Part shown: one piece after another, positions 55,464 to 63,118 of the stretch
Layout: each line of letters opens with the position of its first letter
Numbering within the stretch: position 1 is the first letter of the stretch
Assembly (NCBI RefSeq): GCF_013466785.1
Contig: NZ_CP059163.1
Location: forward strand, 3,844,001 to 3,908,000
Direction of reading: 5' to 3'
Source of the DNA: Nocardioides marinisabuli
GTDB lineage: Bacteria > Actinomycetota > Actinomycetes > Propionibacteriales > Nocardioidaceae
DNA length: 64,000 nt
Made by a program: the position numbers and the translations under genes
The notes under the pieces: model-generated
Databases searched by the model: none
What the model was told of the DNA's origin: nothing
What the model saw: only the letters and a program-made list of their open reading frames with translations

Positions 55464-56748
55464 TGGTGCCCCACTTTCTGGTCCCCCGGCCCTTGCGGCC
55501 GGTGCCGGTCATCGGTCCTGTGGCGTGCCACGAGGCGATCACGTCCTCGTACGCCGCGGCGACGGTGGCGGCCACCGCCCGCCAGCTGAACATCTCCTCG
55601 ACGCGCCGGCGACCGGCGCGCCCCATCTCCGCGCGGCGCTCGGGGTCGTCGAGCAGCGCGGCGAGGGCCGCGGTCAGCTCGCCGACGTCGCCGGGGGTCA
55701 CCAGGTCGGCGCAGAGCCCGTCGGGGCCCACGACCTCGGGGATGGCCCCGGCCCGCGAGACGATGAGGGGCGTCGCGCAGGCCATCAGCTCGGCGGTCGG
55801 CAGCGAGAACCCCTCGTAGAGCGAGGGCACGCACGCGATCTCGGCCGAGCCCATCAGCTCCACGAGCTCGGCGTCGCTCACGCCGTGCACGAAGCGCACG
55901 GAGTCGCCGATCGAGAGCCGGTCGATGAGCTTCTCGGTGCGCCCGCCCGGCTGCGGCTTGGTGACCAGCACGAGCTCGACGTCGCGCTCGGTGCGCAGCT
56001 TGGCGAAGGCCTCGAGCAGGGTGGCGATGCCCTTCATCGGCGCGTCGGCGCTGGCCATCGCGAGGATGCGCCCCGGCACGCGTGGCTTGCTGGGCGGGAC
56101 GAACCCGTCGTCCACTCCCAGCAGGATCACCTGCATGCGGGCGGGGTCGACGCCGAAGTCGCGGGCGATGTCGCGCTTGGAGGTCTCGGAGGGGGTCATC
56201 AGCGCCCGGGCCGAGCGCGCCACCCGGCCCTGCATCCGCAGGAAGCCGTACCAGCGGCGCAGGGTGAGCTTGCGGTAGGGGTTGCGGGTCTGGGCCAGGT
56301 CGATGCGCCGGTCGAAGGTGATCGGGTGGTGCAGCGTGGTGATCAGCGGCATCGTCTGCTCGACGTCGAGCATGCCGTAGCCCAGCACCTGGTTGTCGTG
56401 GGCGACGTCGAACTCGTCGGCCCGCTCGCGCAGCAGCCGCGCGACCCGCGTGCTGAAGGTCTTGGGCTCGGGGAAGCCGGCCGCGCACATGGTCGCGAAC
56501 TCCTCCACGTCGACCCGGTCGCGGAACTCGCGCAGCCTGGGCACCCGGAACGGGTCGGGCTCGCGGTAGAGGTCGAGGCTCGGCACCTTGGTCAACCGCA
56601 CGCCCTCGTCGAGCTCGGGGTAGGGCTGGCCGGAGAAGACCTCGACCTCGTGGCCCAGCGCGACCAGCTCACGGCTGAGGTGGCGGATGTAGATGCCCTG
56701 GCCGCCGCAGTGCGGCTTGGATCGGTAGGACAGCATCGCGATCCGCAT
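55450..56748 (-). CDS. GT4-family glycosyltransferase (Rv0225-like)
   Basis: 432 aa GT-B fold. MRIAMLSYRSKPHCGGQGIYIRHLSREL starts the donor-independent domain, and the C-terminal domain has ASADAPMKGIATLLEAFAKL and the E-x7-E motif in VPSLYEGFSLPTAELMACATP. ATG 56748 follows GAGGAG. A KstR box lies 93 bp upstream, between this gene and kstR. It heads the glycosyltransferase-methyltransferase-cyclase-like unit, which probably modifies a lipid or envelope molecule. Confidence 0.87.
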   Translation of the reverse strand: MRIAMLSYRSKPHCGGQGIYIRHLSRELVALGHEVEVFSGQPYPELDEGVRLTKVPSLDLYREPDPFRVPRLREFRDRVDVEEFATMCAAGFPEPKTFSTRVARLLRERADEFDVAHDNQVLGYGMLDVEQTMPLITTLHHPITFDRRIDLAQTRNPYRKLTLRRWYGFLRMQGRVARSARALMTPSETSKRDIARDFGVDPARMQVILLGVDDGFVPPSKPRVPGRILAMASADAPMKGIATLLEAFAKLRTERDVELVLVTKPQPGGRTEKLIDRLSIGDSVRFVHGVSDAELVELMGSAEIACVPSLYEGFSLPTAELMACATPLIVSRAGAIPEVVGPDGLCADLVTPGDVGELTAALAALLDDPERRAEMGRAGRRRVEEMFSWRAVAATVAAAYEDVIASWHATGPMTGTGRKGRGTRKWGTSAHR

Positions 56749-56840
56749 GCCTGGCTCCTCTGGTCGGTACGGCCGTCGGGGCCGGTCGGGGGTCTCGGCC
56801 ACCCGCGCCCGCCTCACCCCTGCGGGCCGGTGGAGCCAAG

Positions 56841-56854
56841 TGGAACGTGTTCTA
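56841..56854. promoter_or_regulatory. KstR operator at kstR (autoregulation)
   Basis: TGGAACGTGTTCTA matches the consensus. It lies 96 bp upstream of the kstR GTG and 93 bp upstream of the divergent glycosyltransferase ATG. Confidence 0.87.
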
Positions 56855-56949
56855 TCATGTCACGACTCGTCGGTAGCCTAGTCGCCCGCCCCGGACCCGT
56901 ACCGTGGCACCCGTCGATTTCCAGCCCTCGAACCAGCAAGGGGTCACGC

Positions 56950-57564
56950 GTGACCGTCAGCAACTCCCTCTCCAGCGACGAGCTCGGCTCGGCCGCCCAG
57001 CGCGAGCGCCGCAAGCGCATCCTCGACGCGACCATCGCGCTGGCCTCGGGGGGCGGCTTCGACGCGGTGCAGATGCGCTCGGTGGCCGACCAGGCCGAGG
57101 TGGCCCTGGGCACGCTGTACCGCTACTTCCCCTCCAAGATCCACCTGCTGGTCTCGGCGCTGGGTCGCGAGTTCGAGCGCGCCGAGGCGCAGTTCGCCCA
57201 GCGCGAGATCCCGGGCGACACGCCCGCGGAGCGGGTCGTCAACGTGCTCAAGACCACCAGCCGCGGGGTGCGCGGCGACGCGCACCTCACCGAGGCGCTC
57301 ACCCGTGCCTTCATGTTCGCCGACGCCTCGGTGCGCACCGAGATCGACCACGTGGGCATGCTGATGACACGCATGCTGATCCGCGCGATGGACCCGGACC
57401 GCGACCCCGCCACCGACGAGATCAGCGAGGCCGACATCGCCATCGCCCAGGTGATCGGCGACGTGTGGCTCTCCGCCCTGGTCGGGTGGGTCACCGGTCG
57501 CGCCACCGTGGCCGAGACCAGCCAGAAGATCGAGGTCGCGGTCGGGCTGCTGCTGCGCGACTGA
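56950..57564 (+). CDS. kstR: TetR-family sterol catabolism repressor KstR
   Basis: 204 aa. ELGSAAQRERRKRILDATIALAS (about 9-31), then GGFDAVQMRSVADQAEVALGTLYRYFPSKIHLLVSALGREF, is the TetR HTH and is almost identical to KstR (Rv3574). The ligand domain contains LTEALTRAFMFADASV. It represses the regulon by binding TnnAACnnGTTnnA and is released by 3-oxo-cholestenoyl-CoA-type ligands. GTG start at 56950. The 13 palindromes in the window are its expected targets. Adjacent, with no gap, to the convergent PPOX gene. Confidence 0.94.
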   Translation: MTVSNSLSSDELGSAAQRERRKRILDATIALASGGGFDAVQMRSVADQAEVALGTLYRYFPSKIHLLVSALGREFERAEAQFAQREIPGDTPAERVVNVLKTTSRGVRGDAHLTEALTRAFMFADASVRTEIDHVGMLMTRMLIRAMDPDRDPATDEISEADIAIAQVIGDVWLSALVGWVTGRATVAETSQKIEVAVGLLLRD

Positions 57565-58062
57565 CTAGCGCACGGCGGCGGCCGTGGACCCGCCCAGGTC
57601 CATCACCGGCAGCCCCAGCTTGCGGTGGTCCCAGCTGCGCACCCGGTCGGCGTCGAGGCGCACGACCACCCGGTTCTTGGCCATCACCTCGACGAACGGG
57701 CGCATCTCCTCGGTGTACGGCGCGTTGTAGCGCTCGAAGACGTTGACGCAGACGTCCCAGACCAGCTGCTCGTCCTCGAGCACCACGCCCGTGCCCTCCA
57801 GCGCGACCCCGCGCAGCTGGTCGTAGGTGTGGCCGTTCTCGACGAGGAAGCTCATCCGCGGGTCGCGGCGCAGGTTGACGACCTTCTGCGACTTGGCCTT
57901 GGTCTCGAGGTAGACGTGGCCGTCGAGCCAGGCGTACCACATCGCGACCAGGTGCACGGCCCCGTCCTTGCCGATCGTGGCGACCGTCGAGCTGCGCTGC
58001 TCGGTCAGGAACGCATCGACCTCGGCCTCGTCCATCTGGACCTGACCGCGCTGGTTGGCCAT
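57565..58062 (-). CDS. PPOX-fold (pyridoxamine-phosphate-oxidase-like) flavin/F420 protein
   Basis: 165 aa split-barrel protein: STVATIGKDGAVHLVAMWYAWLDGHVYLETKAKSQKVVNLRRDPRMSFLVE is the PPOX/F420-binding region and RVRSWDHRKLG the C-terminal end. ATG 58062 follows GGAGGAT. Last gene of the operon beginning with the ferredoxin reductase at 60954, hence probably KstR-controlled. It may be an F420- or FMN-dependent reductase; the substrate is unknown. Confidence 0.8.
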   Translation of the reverse strand: MANQRGQVQMDEAEVDAFLTEQRSSTVATIGKDGAVHLVAMWYAWLDGHVYLETKAKSQKVVNLRRDPRMSFLVENGHTYDQLRGVALEGTGVVLEDEQLVWDVCVNVFERYNAPYTEEMRPFVEVMAKNRVVVRLDADRVRSWDHRKLGLPVMDLGGSTAAAVR

Positions 58063-58069
58063 CTGCTGC

Positions 58070-58852
58070 TCATCCTCCGAAGGCGTGGGTGGCGCTGACG
58101 CCGCCGTCGACGGCGATCTCCGCGCCGTTGACGTACGTCGACTCGTCGCTGGCAAGGTACACGTAGAGCGGCGCGACGTCGGCGGGGTGTCCCACGCGGC
58201 GCATCGGCACCTTCGCGGCGCCGTACTCCATCGCGGCGTCGCCGCCGTGCTGGCGCGTCATCGGGGTGTCGATCATGCCCGGGTGCACCGAGTTGACCCG
58301 GATGCCGTGCGGTCCGAGCTCGTGGGAGGCGCCCTTGGTCATGCCCCGGATCGCGAACTTGGTCGCGCCGTAGGCCACCACGCCCGCCATGCCGCCGAGG
58401 CCCTCGGTCGAGCTGGCGTTGATGATCGAGCCGCCACCGTTCTTGCGCATGGTGCGCGCGACGGCCTTCATGCCCAGGAAGCAGCCGAGCTGGTTGACCC
58501 GGAACATCAGCTCGAGGTCGGCGACGTCCTGGCGCTCGACCTGCCCGAAGCGCAGCACCCCGGCGTTGTTGGCCAGCACCGAGACCGGCCCCCACTGCTC
58601 GGAGGTCTCGGCGACCAGGGACGTCCAGGAGTCCTCGTCGCTGACGTCGTGGTGGGCGAAGCGCGCCATGCCCGGGTGCGAGGCCTCGAGCTCGGCGGCC
58701 AGCGCGGCCCCCTCGTCGGCGGCGACGTCGGCGATGACCGTGCGTGCGCCCTCGGCCACGAAGGCGCGGCAGATGCCGGCCCCCTGGCCCATCGCGCCGC
58801 CGGTCACGATGGCGACCTTGCCGGCCAGCCGTCCCTCGGTGCTGCTGCTCAC
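58070..58852 (-). CDS. Short-chain dehydrogenase/reductase (hydroxysteroid dehydrogenase-like)
   Basis: 260 aa classical [14 protein letters not shown] (cofactor glycines, residues 18-28), NNAG and the active-site Ser (INASSTEG) with YGATK (Tyr, Lys) are complete. DV at DVAADEG after beta-2 suggests NAD preference. Co-transcribed with hsd4A (start overlaps its stop, GTGA). Probably acts on a steroid alcohol/ketone; position unknown. Confidence 0.85.
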   Translation of the reverse strand: MSSSTEGRLAGKVAIVTGGAMGQGAGICRAFVAEGARTVIADVAADEGAALAAELEASHPGMARFAHHDVSDEDSWTSLVAETSEQWGPVSVLANNAGVLRFGQVERQDVADLELMFRVNQLGCFLGMKAVARTMRKNGGGSIINASSTEGLGGMAGVVAYGATKFAIRGMTKGASHELGPHGIRVNSVHPGMIDTPMTRQHGGDAAMEYGAAKVPMRRVGHPADVAPLYVYLASDESTYVNGAEIAVDGGVSATHAFGG

Positions 58853-59745
58853 AGGGTCATCCTCATGATCGAGTCGGCGGCGAAGCCGGTGGCGGGGTCG
58901 CGCTCGGCGAAGAACCCGCCCAGCTGCTGGTCGAGCTCCTCGGCGGTCCAGGTCGGCCCGGTGGTGTCGAAGCGCTGCTCGACGACGGGGGCGGCCACCA
59001 CGGCGACCATCCCGCCGTACACGACCAGCACCTGGCCGGTGATCCGCTCGGCCGCCGGCGAGGCCAGGTAGGCCACCACGGGGGCGACGTGGTCGGGCGA
59101 GTAGGGGTCGACGGCGTCGCCCGAGGTGTCCTCGCCGAAGACCTCGGCGGTCATGGCGGTGCGGGCCCGCGGGCAGATCGCGTTAGCGCGCACCCCCGAG
59201 GAGCCCAACGCGCGCGCGGTGGCCACGGTCAGGTTGGCGATGCCGGCCTTGGCGGCGCCGTAGTTGGCCTGTCCGGGCGGGCCGGAGAGGAAGGCCTCGG
59301 AGGCGGTGTTGACGATGCTGCCGTAGACCGGGCCGCCCTGCTGCTTGGCCTGGGCGCGCCAGTGGGCCGCGGCGTTGCGCGAGAGCAGGAAGTGCCCGCG
59401 CAGGTGCACCCGCACCACCGCGTCGAACTCCTCGTCGCTCATGTTGAAGAGCATCCGGTCGCGGGTCATGCCCGCGTTGTTGACCACGACGTCGAGGCGG
59501 CCGTGGCCCTCGACCGCGGCCGCCAGCATGGCGTCGGCGGTGGACCGCTCGGCCACGTCGCCCTCGACGACCAGCACCCGGCGCCCCAGCGCCTTGACCT
59601 CGTCGGCGACGCGGTCGGCCGCGCCCGGCAGGTCGTTGACCACGAGGTCGGCGCCCGCGGCCGCGAGGGCCAGCGCCTCGGCCCGGCCCAGGCCGGCCCC
59701 TGCGCCGGTCACGACCGCGACGCGGCCCTCCAGGGAGGTGCTCAC
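58849..59745 (-). CDS. hsd4A: Steroid hydroxyacyl-CoA / 17beta-hydroxysteroid dehydrogenase Hsd4A
   Basis: 298 aa [29 protein letters not shown] (NAD site), [14 protein letters not shown], the Ser in [11 protein letters not shown] and YGAAKAG (Tyr, Lys) match Rv3502c. The enzyme oxidises the side-chain 3-hydroxyacyl-CoA and also steroid 17-OH. GTG start directly after the fdxD stop, reproducing the Rv3503c-Rv3502c order. Confidence 0.9.
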   Translation of the reverse strand: MSTSLEGRVAVVTGAGAGLGRAEALALAAAGADLVVNDLPGAADRVADEVKALGRRVLVVEGDVAERSTADAMLAAAVEGHGRLDVVVNNAGMTRDRMLFNMSDEEFDAVVRVHLRGHFLLSRNAAAHWRAQAKQQGGPVYGSIVNTASEAFLSGPPGQANYGAAKAGIANLTVATARALGSSGVRANAICPRARTAMTAEVFGEDTSGDAVDPYSPDHVAPVVAYLASPAAERITGQVLVVYGGMVAVVAAPVVEQRFDTTGPTWTAEELDQQLGGFFAERDPATGFAADSIMRMTL

Positions 59746-59940
59746 TCAGTCCTCCAGCCGGATCGCGGCGCGCGGGCAGGCCGCCACGGCGCGCTCGACG
59801 TCGGCGCGGTTCTCGTCGGTCGTCTGCTCGGTCTTGAGCTGCAGGTAGTCGTCGTCGTCGAGCTCGAAGACCTGCGGGGCCATCGCCTCGCACAGCGCGT
59901 TCGACTCGCACAGGTCGAAGTCGACCTTGATCGTGCTCAT
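59746..59940 (-). CDS. fdxD: 3Fe-4S ferredoxin FdxD
   Basis: 64 aa. Three cysteines C11, C17 and C55 (DLCESNALCEAM, AACPRAAI) fit a single 3Fe-4S cluster, the type that donates electrons to actinobacterial P450s. Acidic throughout (DDDDY). It is preceded by a reductase gene three bases away and followed directly by hsd4A. Likely electron carrier to CYP125 or to the acyl-CoA dehydrogenases. Confidence 0.92.
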   Translation of the reverse strand: MSTIKVDFDLCESNALCEAMAPQVFELDDDDYLQLKTEQTTDENRADVERAVAACPRAAIRLED

Positions 59941-59943
59941 GGA

Positions 59944-60954
59944 TCAGCTCCCTTCACTGGAGTGGCCCGGGAACACCTTGGCCCCGGGGTCGATGGCGAC
60001 GGTGGCGTTGTTGACGGCCGTGGCCGCCTCGCCGAAGCCGACGGCGATGAGACGCACCTTGCCGGGGTGCTCGGTGATGTCGCCCGCGGCGAAGACCCGC
60101 GGCAGGTTGGTGCGCATGGAGGGGTCCACGACCACGTGACGCTTGTCGACCTCGATCCCCCACTGCTGGATCGGCCCCAGGTCGGCCACGAACCCCAGCG
60201 CCGCCACCACCGCCTGGCACGGCAGCACCGTGGTCTCCTCGCCCTGGCGCAGCTCGACCTCGCCGAGCGGGCCGTCGGGGTCGCCCGGGGCGGCGCGCAG
60301 CGCGACCACCTCGGCCTCGGTGACCAGGCGCACCGAGGAGGCCCGCACCTGGGCCACGGTGCGCTCGTGGGCACGGAACTGCCCCCGGCGGTGCACCAGC
60401 GTCACGGAGCGGGCGACCGGCTCGAGGTGCACCGCCCAGTCGAAGGCGGAGTCGCCGCCGCCGACGATGACCACGTCCTTGTCGGCGTACGGCTCGAAGC
60501 GGGGCACGAAGAACTCCAGGCCACGGCCCAGCCACCCCTCCCCGGCCGGCAGCGGGCGCGGGGTGAACCTGCCGATGCCGGCGGTGACCAGGACAGCGCC
60601 GGCGGAGACGGTCGTGCCGTCGTCGAGGCCGACCCGCACGCCGTCGTCGCCGTGGTCGAGGCTCAGCGCGGTGCGGCCCAGCAGGTACGTCGGGTCGGCA
60701 CTGGCGGCCTGCTCCACCAGCCCGGCGACCAGGTCGCGCCCCTTGACCGCGGGGAACCCCGCCACATCGAGGATGAGCTTCTCCGGGTACATCGCGGTGA
60801 CCTGGCCGCCCAGCTCGGGCAGGGAGTCGACGACGGCGACCCGGTGGCCGCGGAAGCCGGCGTAGTAGGCCGCGAACAGCCCGGTCGGCCCGGCACCGAC
60901 GACCAGGACGTCGCACTCGACGTGCTCGGGGTCGGCACCGGTCCGGGAGGTCAC
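59944..60954 (-). CDS. Ferredoxin-NADP reductase-like flavoprotein (thioredoxin-reductase fold)
   Basis: 336 aa with two dinucleotide motifs: FAD site VLVVGAGPTGLFAAYYAGFRG (about 14-34) and NAD(P) site VVIVGGGDSAFDWAVHL (about 165-181); the C-terminal block is AAGDITEHPGKVRLIAVGFGEA. There is no CxxC redox pair, so it is a type-2 ferredoxin-NADP reductase rather than a thioredoxin reductase. GTG start. First gene of the operon, with a KstR box 8 bp upstream. It should reduce FdxD, giving a dedicated redox chain. Confidence 0.88.
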   Translation of the reverse strand: MTSRTGADPEHVECDVLVVGAGPTGLFAAYYAGFRGHRVAVVDSLPELGGQVTAMYPEKLILDVAGFPAVKGRDLVAGLVEQAASADPTYLLGRTALSLDHGDDGVRVGLDDGTTVSAGAVLVTAGIGRFTPRPLPAGEGWLGRGLEFFVPRFEPYADKDVVIVGGGDSAFDWAVHLEPVARSVTLVHRRGQFRAHERTVAQVRASSVRLVTEAEVVALRAAPGDPDGPLGEVELRQGEETTVLPCQAVVAALGFVADLGPIQQWGIEVDKRHVVVDPSMRTNLPRVFAAGDITEHPGKVRLIAVGFGEAATAVNNATVAIDPGAKVFPGHSSEGS

Positions 60955-60962
60955 GGCTAAAC

Positions 60963-60976
60963 CATAACGTGTTCTA
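60963..60976. promoter_or_regulatory. KstR operator of the reductase-fdxD-hsd4A operon
   Basis: CATAACGTGTTCTA keeps AACnnGTTnnA but has C for the first T. It ends 8 bp upstream of the GTG at 60954. Confidence 0.8.
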
Positions 60977-60995
60977 GTTTCGCCGTCACCCGGTG

Positions 60996-62033
60996 TCAGG
61001 TGCTGGTCGGGAAGGGCTCGTGCTCGCTGGCCCGCAGCACCTCGAACGGCTCGGCGTAGCGCGCGTGCGGCAGCTGGCGCGCCCAGTAGCGCGCGGTGGC
61101 CACCACCAGGTCGGGTGCCAGGTAGTGCCGCTCGGCCTGGGAGCGGTAGTGCGCCAGCAGCTCGACCTTCTCCTCGATGGTCTCCCGCACCGGCACGAAC
61201 TTGGTCGGGGCGAACTCGTTGCGCGAGGACGGCGACTGGTAGCAGTACAGCTGCGGCACGCGGCGCGCGGCGATGACCGTCGCCTCGTGCACGGCGCGGT
61301 GGTCCTGGTGGTGGTCGTGCTTGGAGTGCACGTAGACGGTGGTGGGCCGGGCGTGCGCGATCGCGGCCTCGACCAGGCTGATGGTGTCGTGGGAGTCGCC
61401 GATGCGGGTGTCGGGCAGGTCGCCCATCAGCAGCTCGGCCGACAACGCCATCGCGGCGCCGGCGGCCTCGCGCCGTCGCTGCTCGGTCCGGCCGCCCACG
61501 GCTCCGCGGCTCAGGGTGAGCACCGTGATCGCGTGCCCGAGCCGGCGGTGGCGCAGCAGGGTCGCGCCGCAGCCGATCTCGATGTCGTCGGGGTGGGCGC
61601 CCACGGCCAGCACCCGCTCCTCCGCACCCTGGGGTCGGGGCCCGAGCAGCTCGAGCGCGGTGCCCGGCTCCGCCGGGTCGACGACCTCGGTCAGGCCCGC
61701 TCGCATGGCGCGCAGCAGCCCCGCCCCGTCGGCACCGGACCCGGCCAGCACGACCACGCGGGTCTGCGGGCAGACCCGGCGCACCTCCTCCACGAGCCGC
61801 AGGGTCGGGTCGTCGAGGAGCGCGGGGTCGACCATCAGCATCGAGGGCGCGCCGGAGACGTCGACGAGGTCGAGCGTCTCGGCGGGCTCCAGCAGGACCG
61901 GCAGGTGACCGGCGTCGCCCAGCGCCTCGAGGAGCTCGGCGACCGGGCCGGTGGTCCACACCACGACCAGCCGCTCGGGCGCGACGGCCTCCCGCACCAG
62001 GCCCGGGTGGAGGTCGGAGATCGGCCCGCTCAC
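60996..62033 (-). CDS. Receiver-like domain fused to LmbE/PIG-L deacetylase
   Basis: 345 aa. The C-terminal part (about 135-345) is the LmbE/PIG-L zinc deacetylase fold with the metal motif AHPDDIEIGCGATL and a His-rich loop HSKHDHHQDHRAVHEAT. The first 125 residues resemble a degenerate response-regulator receiver (SMLMVDPALLDDPTLRLVEEV, VVVLAGSGADGAGLLRAMRAGLTEVVDP) without the usual acidic cluster. GTG start overlaps the stop of the response regulator gene (GTGA), so they are made together. Likely deacetylates an amino sugar; the substrate is unknown. Confidence 0.83.
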   Translation of the reverse strand: MSGPISDLHPGLVREAVAPERLVVVWTTGPVAELLEALGDAGHLPVLLEPAETLDLVDVSGAPSMLMVDPALLDDPTLRLVEEVRRVCPQTRVVVLAGSGADGAGLLRAMRAGLTEVVDPAEPGTALELLGPRPQGAEERVLAVGAHPDDIEIGCGATLLRHRRLGHAITVLTLSRGAVGGRTEQRRREAAGAAMALSAELLMGDLPDTRIGDSHDTISLVEAAIAHARPTTVYVHSKHDHHQDHRAVHEATVIAARRVPQLYCYQSPSSRNEFAPTKFVPVRETIEEKVELLAHYRSQAERHYLAPDLVVATARYWARQLPHARYAEPFEVLRASEHEPFPTST

Positions 62034-62734
62034 CGAGCGGGGTCGAGCTGGTACGAGCTGCCACCCACCGTGCTGATCAGGTCGCGGCCCGCGGCGTTGC
62101 GCAGCTTGCGACGCAGCCCGGCGACCTGCACGTCGACGACGAAGTCGGACTCGATGAGCTCGCCCGACCACACCTCGGCCGCCAGCGCCTCGCGCGCCCA
62201 GGGCTGCCCCGGGCGGGTGGCCAGCGTCGCGAGGAGGTCGAGCTCGGGCGGGGTCAGGGGCAGCGGCACGCCGTCCAGGGTGGCGAACTTCTGCTCGCGC
62301 GAGACCACCAGCCCGCCCTCGAGCCGCAGCGGCGCCGAGGGAGACGGCGCGGCGGGCAGCGAGCCGACCCGCGGGCGCCGCAGCAGGGCGGCGGCCCGCG
62401 CCTTGAGCTCGCGCGGGGAGAAGGGCTTGACCAGGTACTCGTCGGCGCCCACCTCGAGGCCCACGAGCCGCTCCACCTCGGTGTCGCGACCGGTGATCAT
62501 CACCACGTAGGCGTCGGTGAAGGTGCGCAGCTCGCGGCACACCTCGGTGCCGTCGGCGTCGGGCAGCGTGAGGTCGAGGGTGACCAGGTCGGGCGCCCAC
62601 TCACGAGCGGTGCTGACCGCGTCGCGGCCGGTGCCGACCGCCCGGGTCTCGAGGCCCAGGCCCTCGAGCACCATCACGACGAGGTCGCGGACGTCGGGGT
62701 CGTCGTCGACCACGAGCGCGCGGTGCTCGCTCAC
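62030..62734 (-). CDS. OmpR-family response regulator
   Basis: 234 aa. Receiver 1-118: ALVVDDDPDVRDLV, phospho-Asp in LVTLDLTLPDADG, Lys in YLVKPFSPREL. Winged-helix domain about 135-232: LTPPELDLLATLATRPGQPW, VDVQVAGLRRKLRN, ISTVGGSSYQL. No cognate kinase is next to it; instead it is coupled to the receiver-LmbE fusion. Its regulon is unknown. Confidence 0.9.
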   Translation of the reverse strand: MSEHRALVVDDDPDVRDLVVMVLEGLGLETRAVGTGRDAVSTAREWAPDLVTLDLTLPDADGTEVCRELRTFTDAYVVMITGRDTEVERLVGLEVGADEYLVKPFSPRELKARAAALLRRPRVGSLPAAPSPSAPLRLEGGLVVSREQKFATLDGVPLPLTPPELDLLATLATRPGQPWAREALAAEVWSGELIESDFVVDVQVAGLRRKLRNAAGRDLISTVGGSSYQLDPAR

Positions 62735-62791
62735 GCGGTTCCTCTCGTCGGGGGGGCGGGGGGAGGCGCCGTCCCGGCGCCGGTGCCAACC

Positions 62792-63114
62792 CTAGCCTTC
62801 CGGCTCCTCACCCGGCAGCGGCACCCGGGCCTCCCAGCGCGCCCTGCGCTCGTCGTCGCTCTGCTCCCACCAGGGCGTCCCACGCTCCCCCAGCGCCACC
62901 TTCGCGGCTGCACGCCGGCGCGCGAGCGCGCCTCCTCGTCGGTGCCGCGGGTGCGGCGCACGTCGCGCCGCCAGGCCATCAGGGCCTTCTGCAGCTCCTC
63001 GCGCCGCTCCTGGGGCAGGTCCGGGTCGGTCGCGCGCCACCGCCGGCCGTCGATGACGACGTACCGGCCGTCGGGGGTGTGCTCGACGTCCCTGCCGCTG
63101 CCCGTGCCGCTCAT
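62792..63114 (-). pseudogene. Small conserved actinobacterial protein, frameshifted
   Basis: It begins MSGTGSGRDVEHTPDGRYVV at ATG 63114 and continues IDGRRWRATDPDLPQERREEL..., to about EEARS (near 62938). The C-terminal part KVALGERGTPWWEQSDDERR is in another frame and ends at 62792. A one-base indel in the GC run around 62918-62938 separates them. Restored length would be about 107 residues. Function unknown. It may be a sequence error. Confidence 0.65.
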
Positions 63115-63118
63115 GGGC

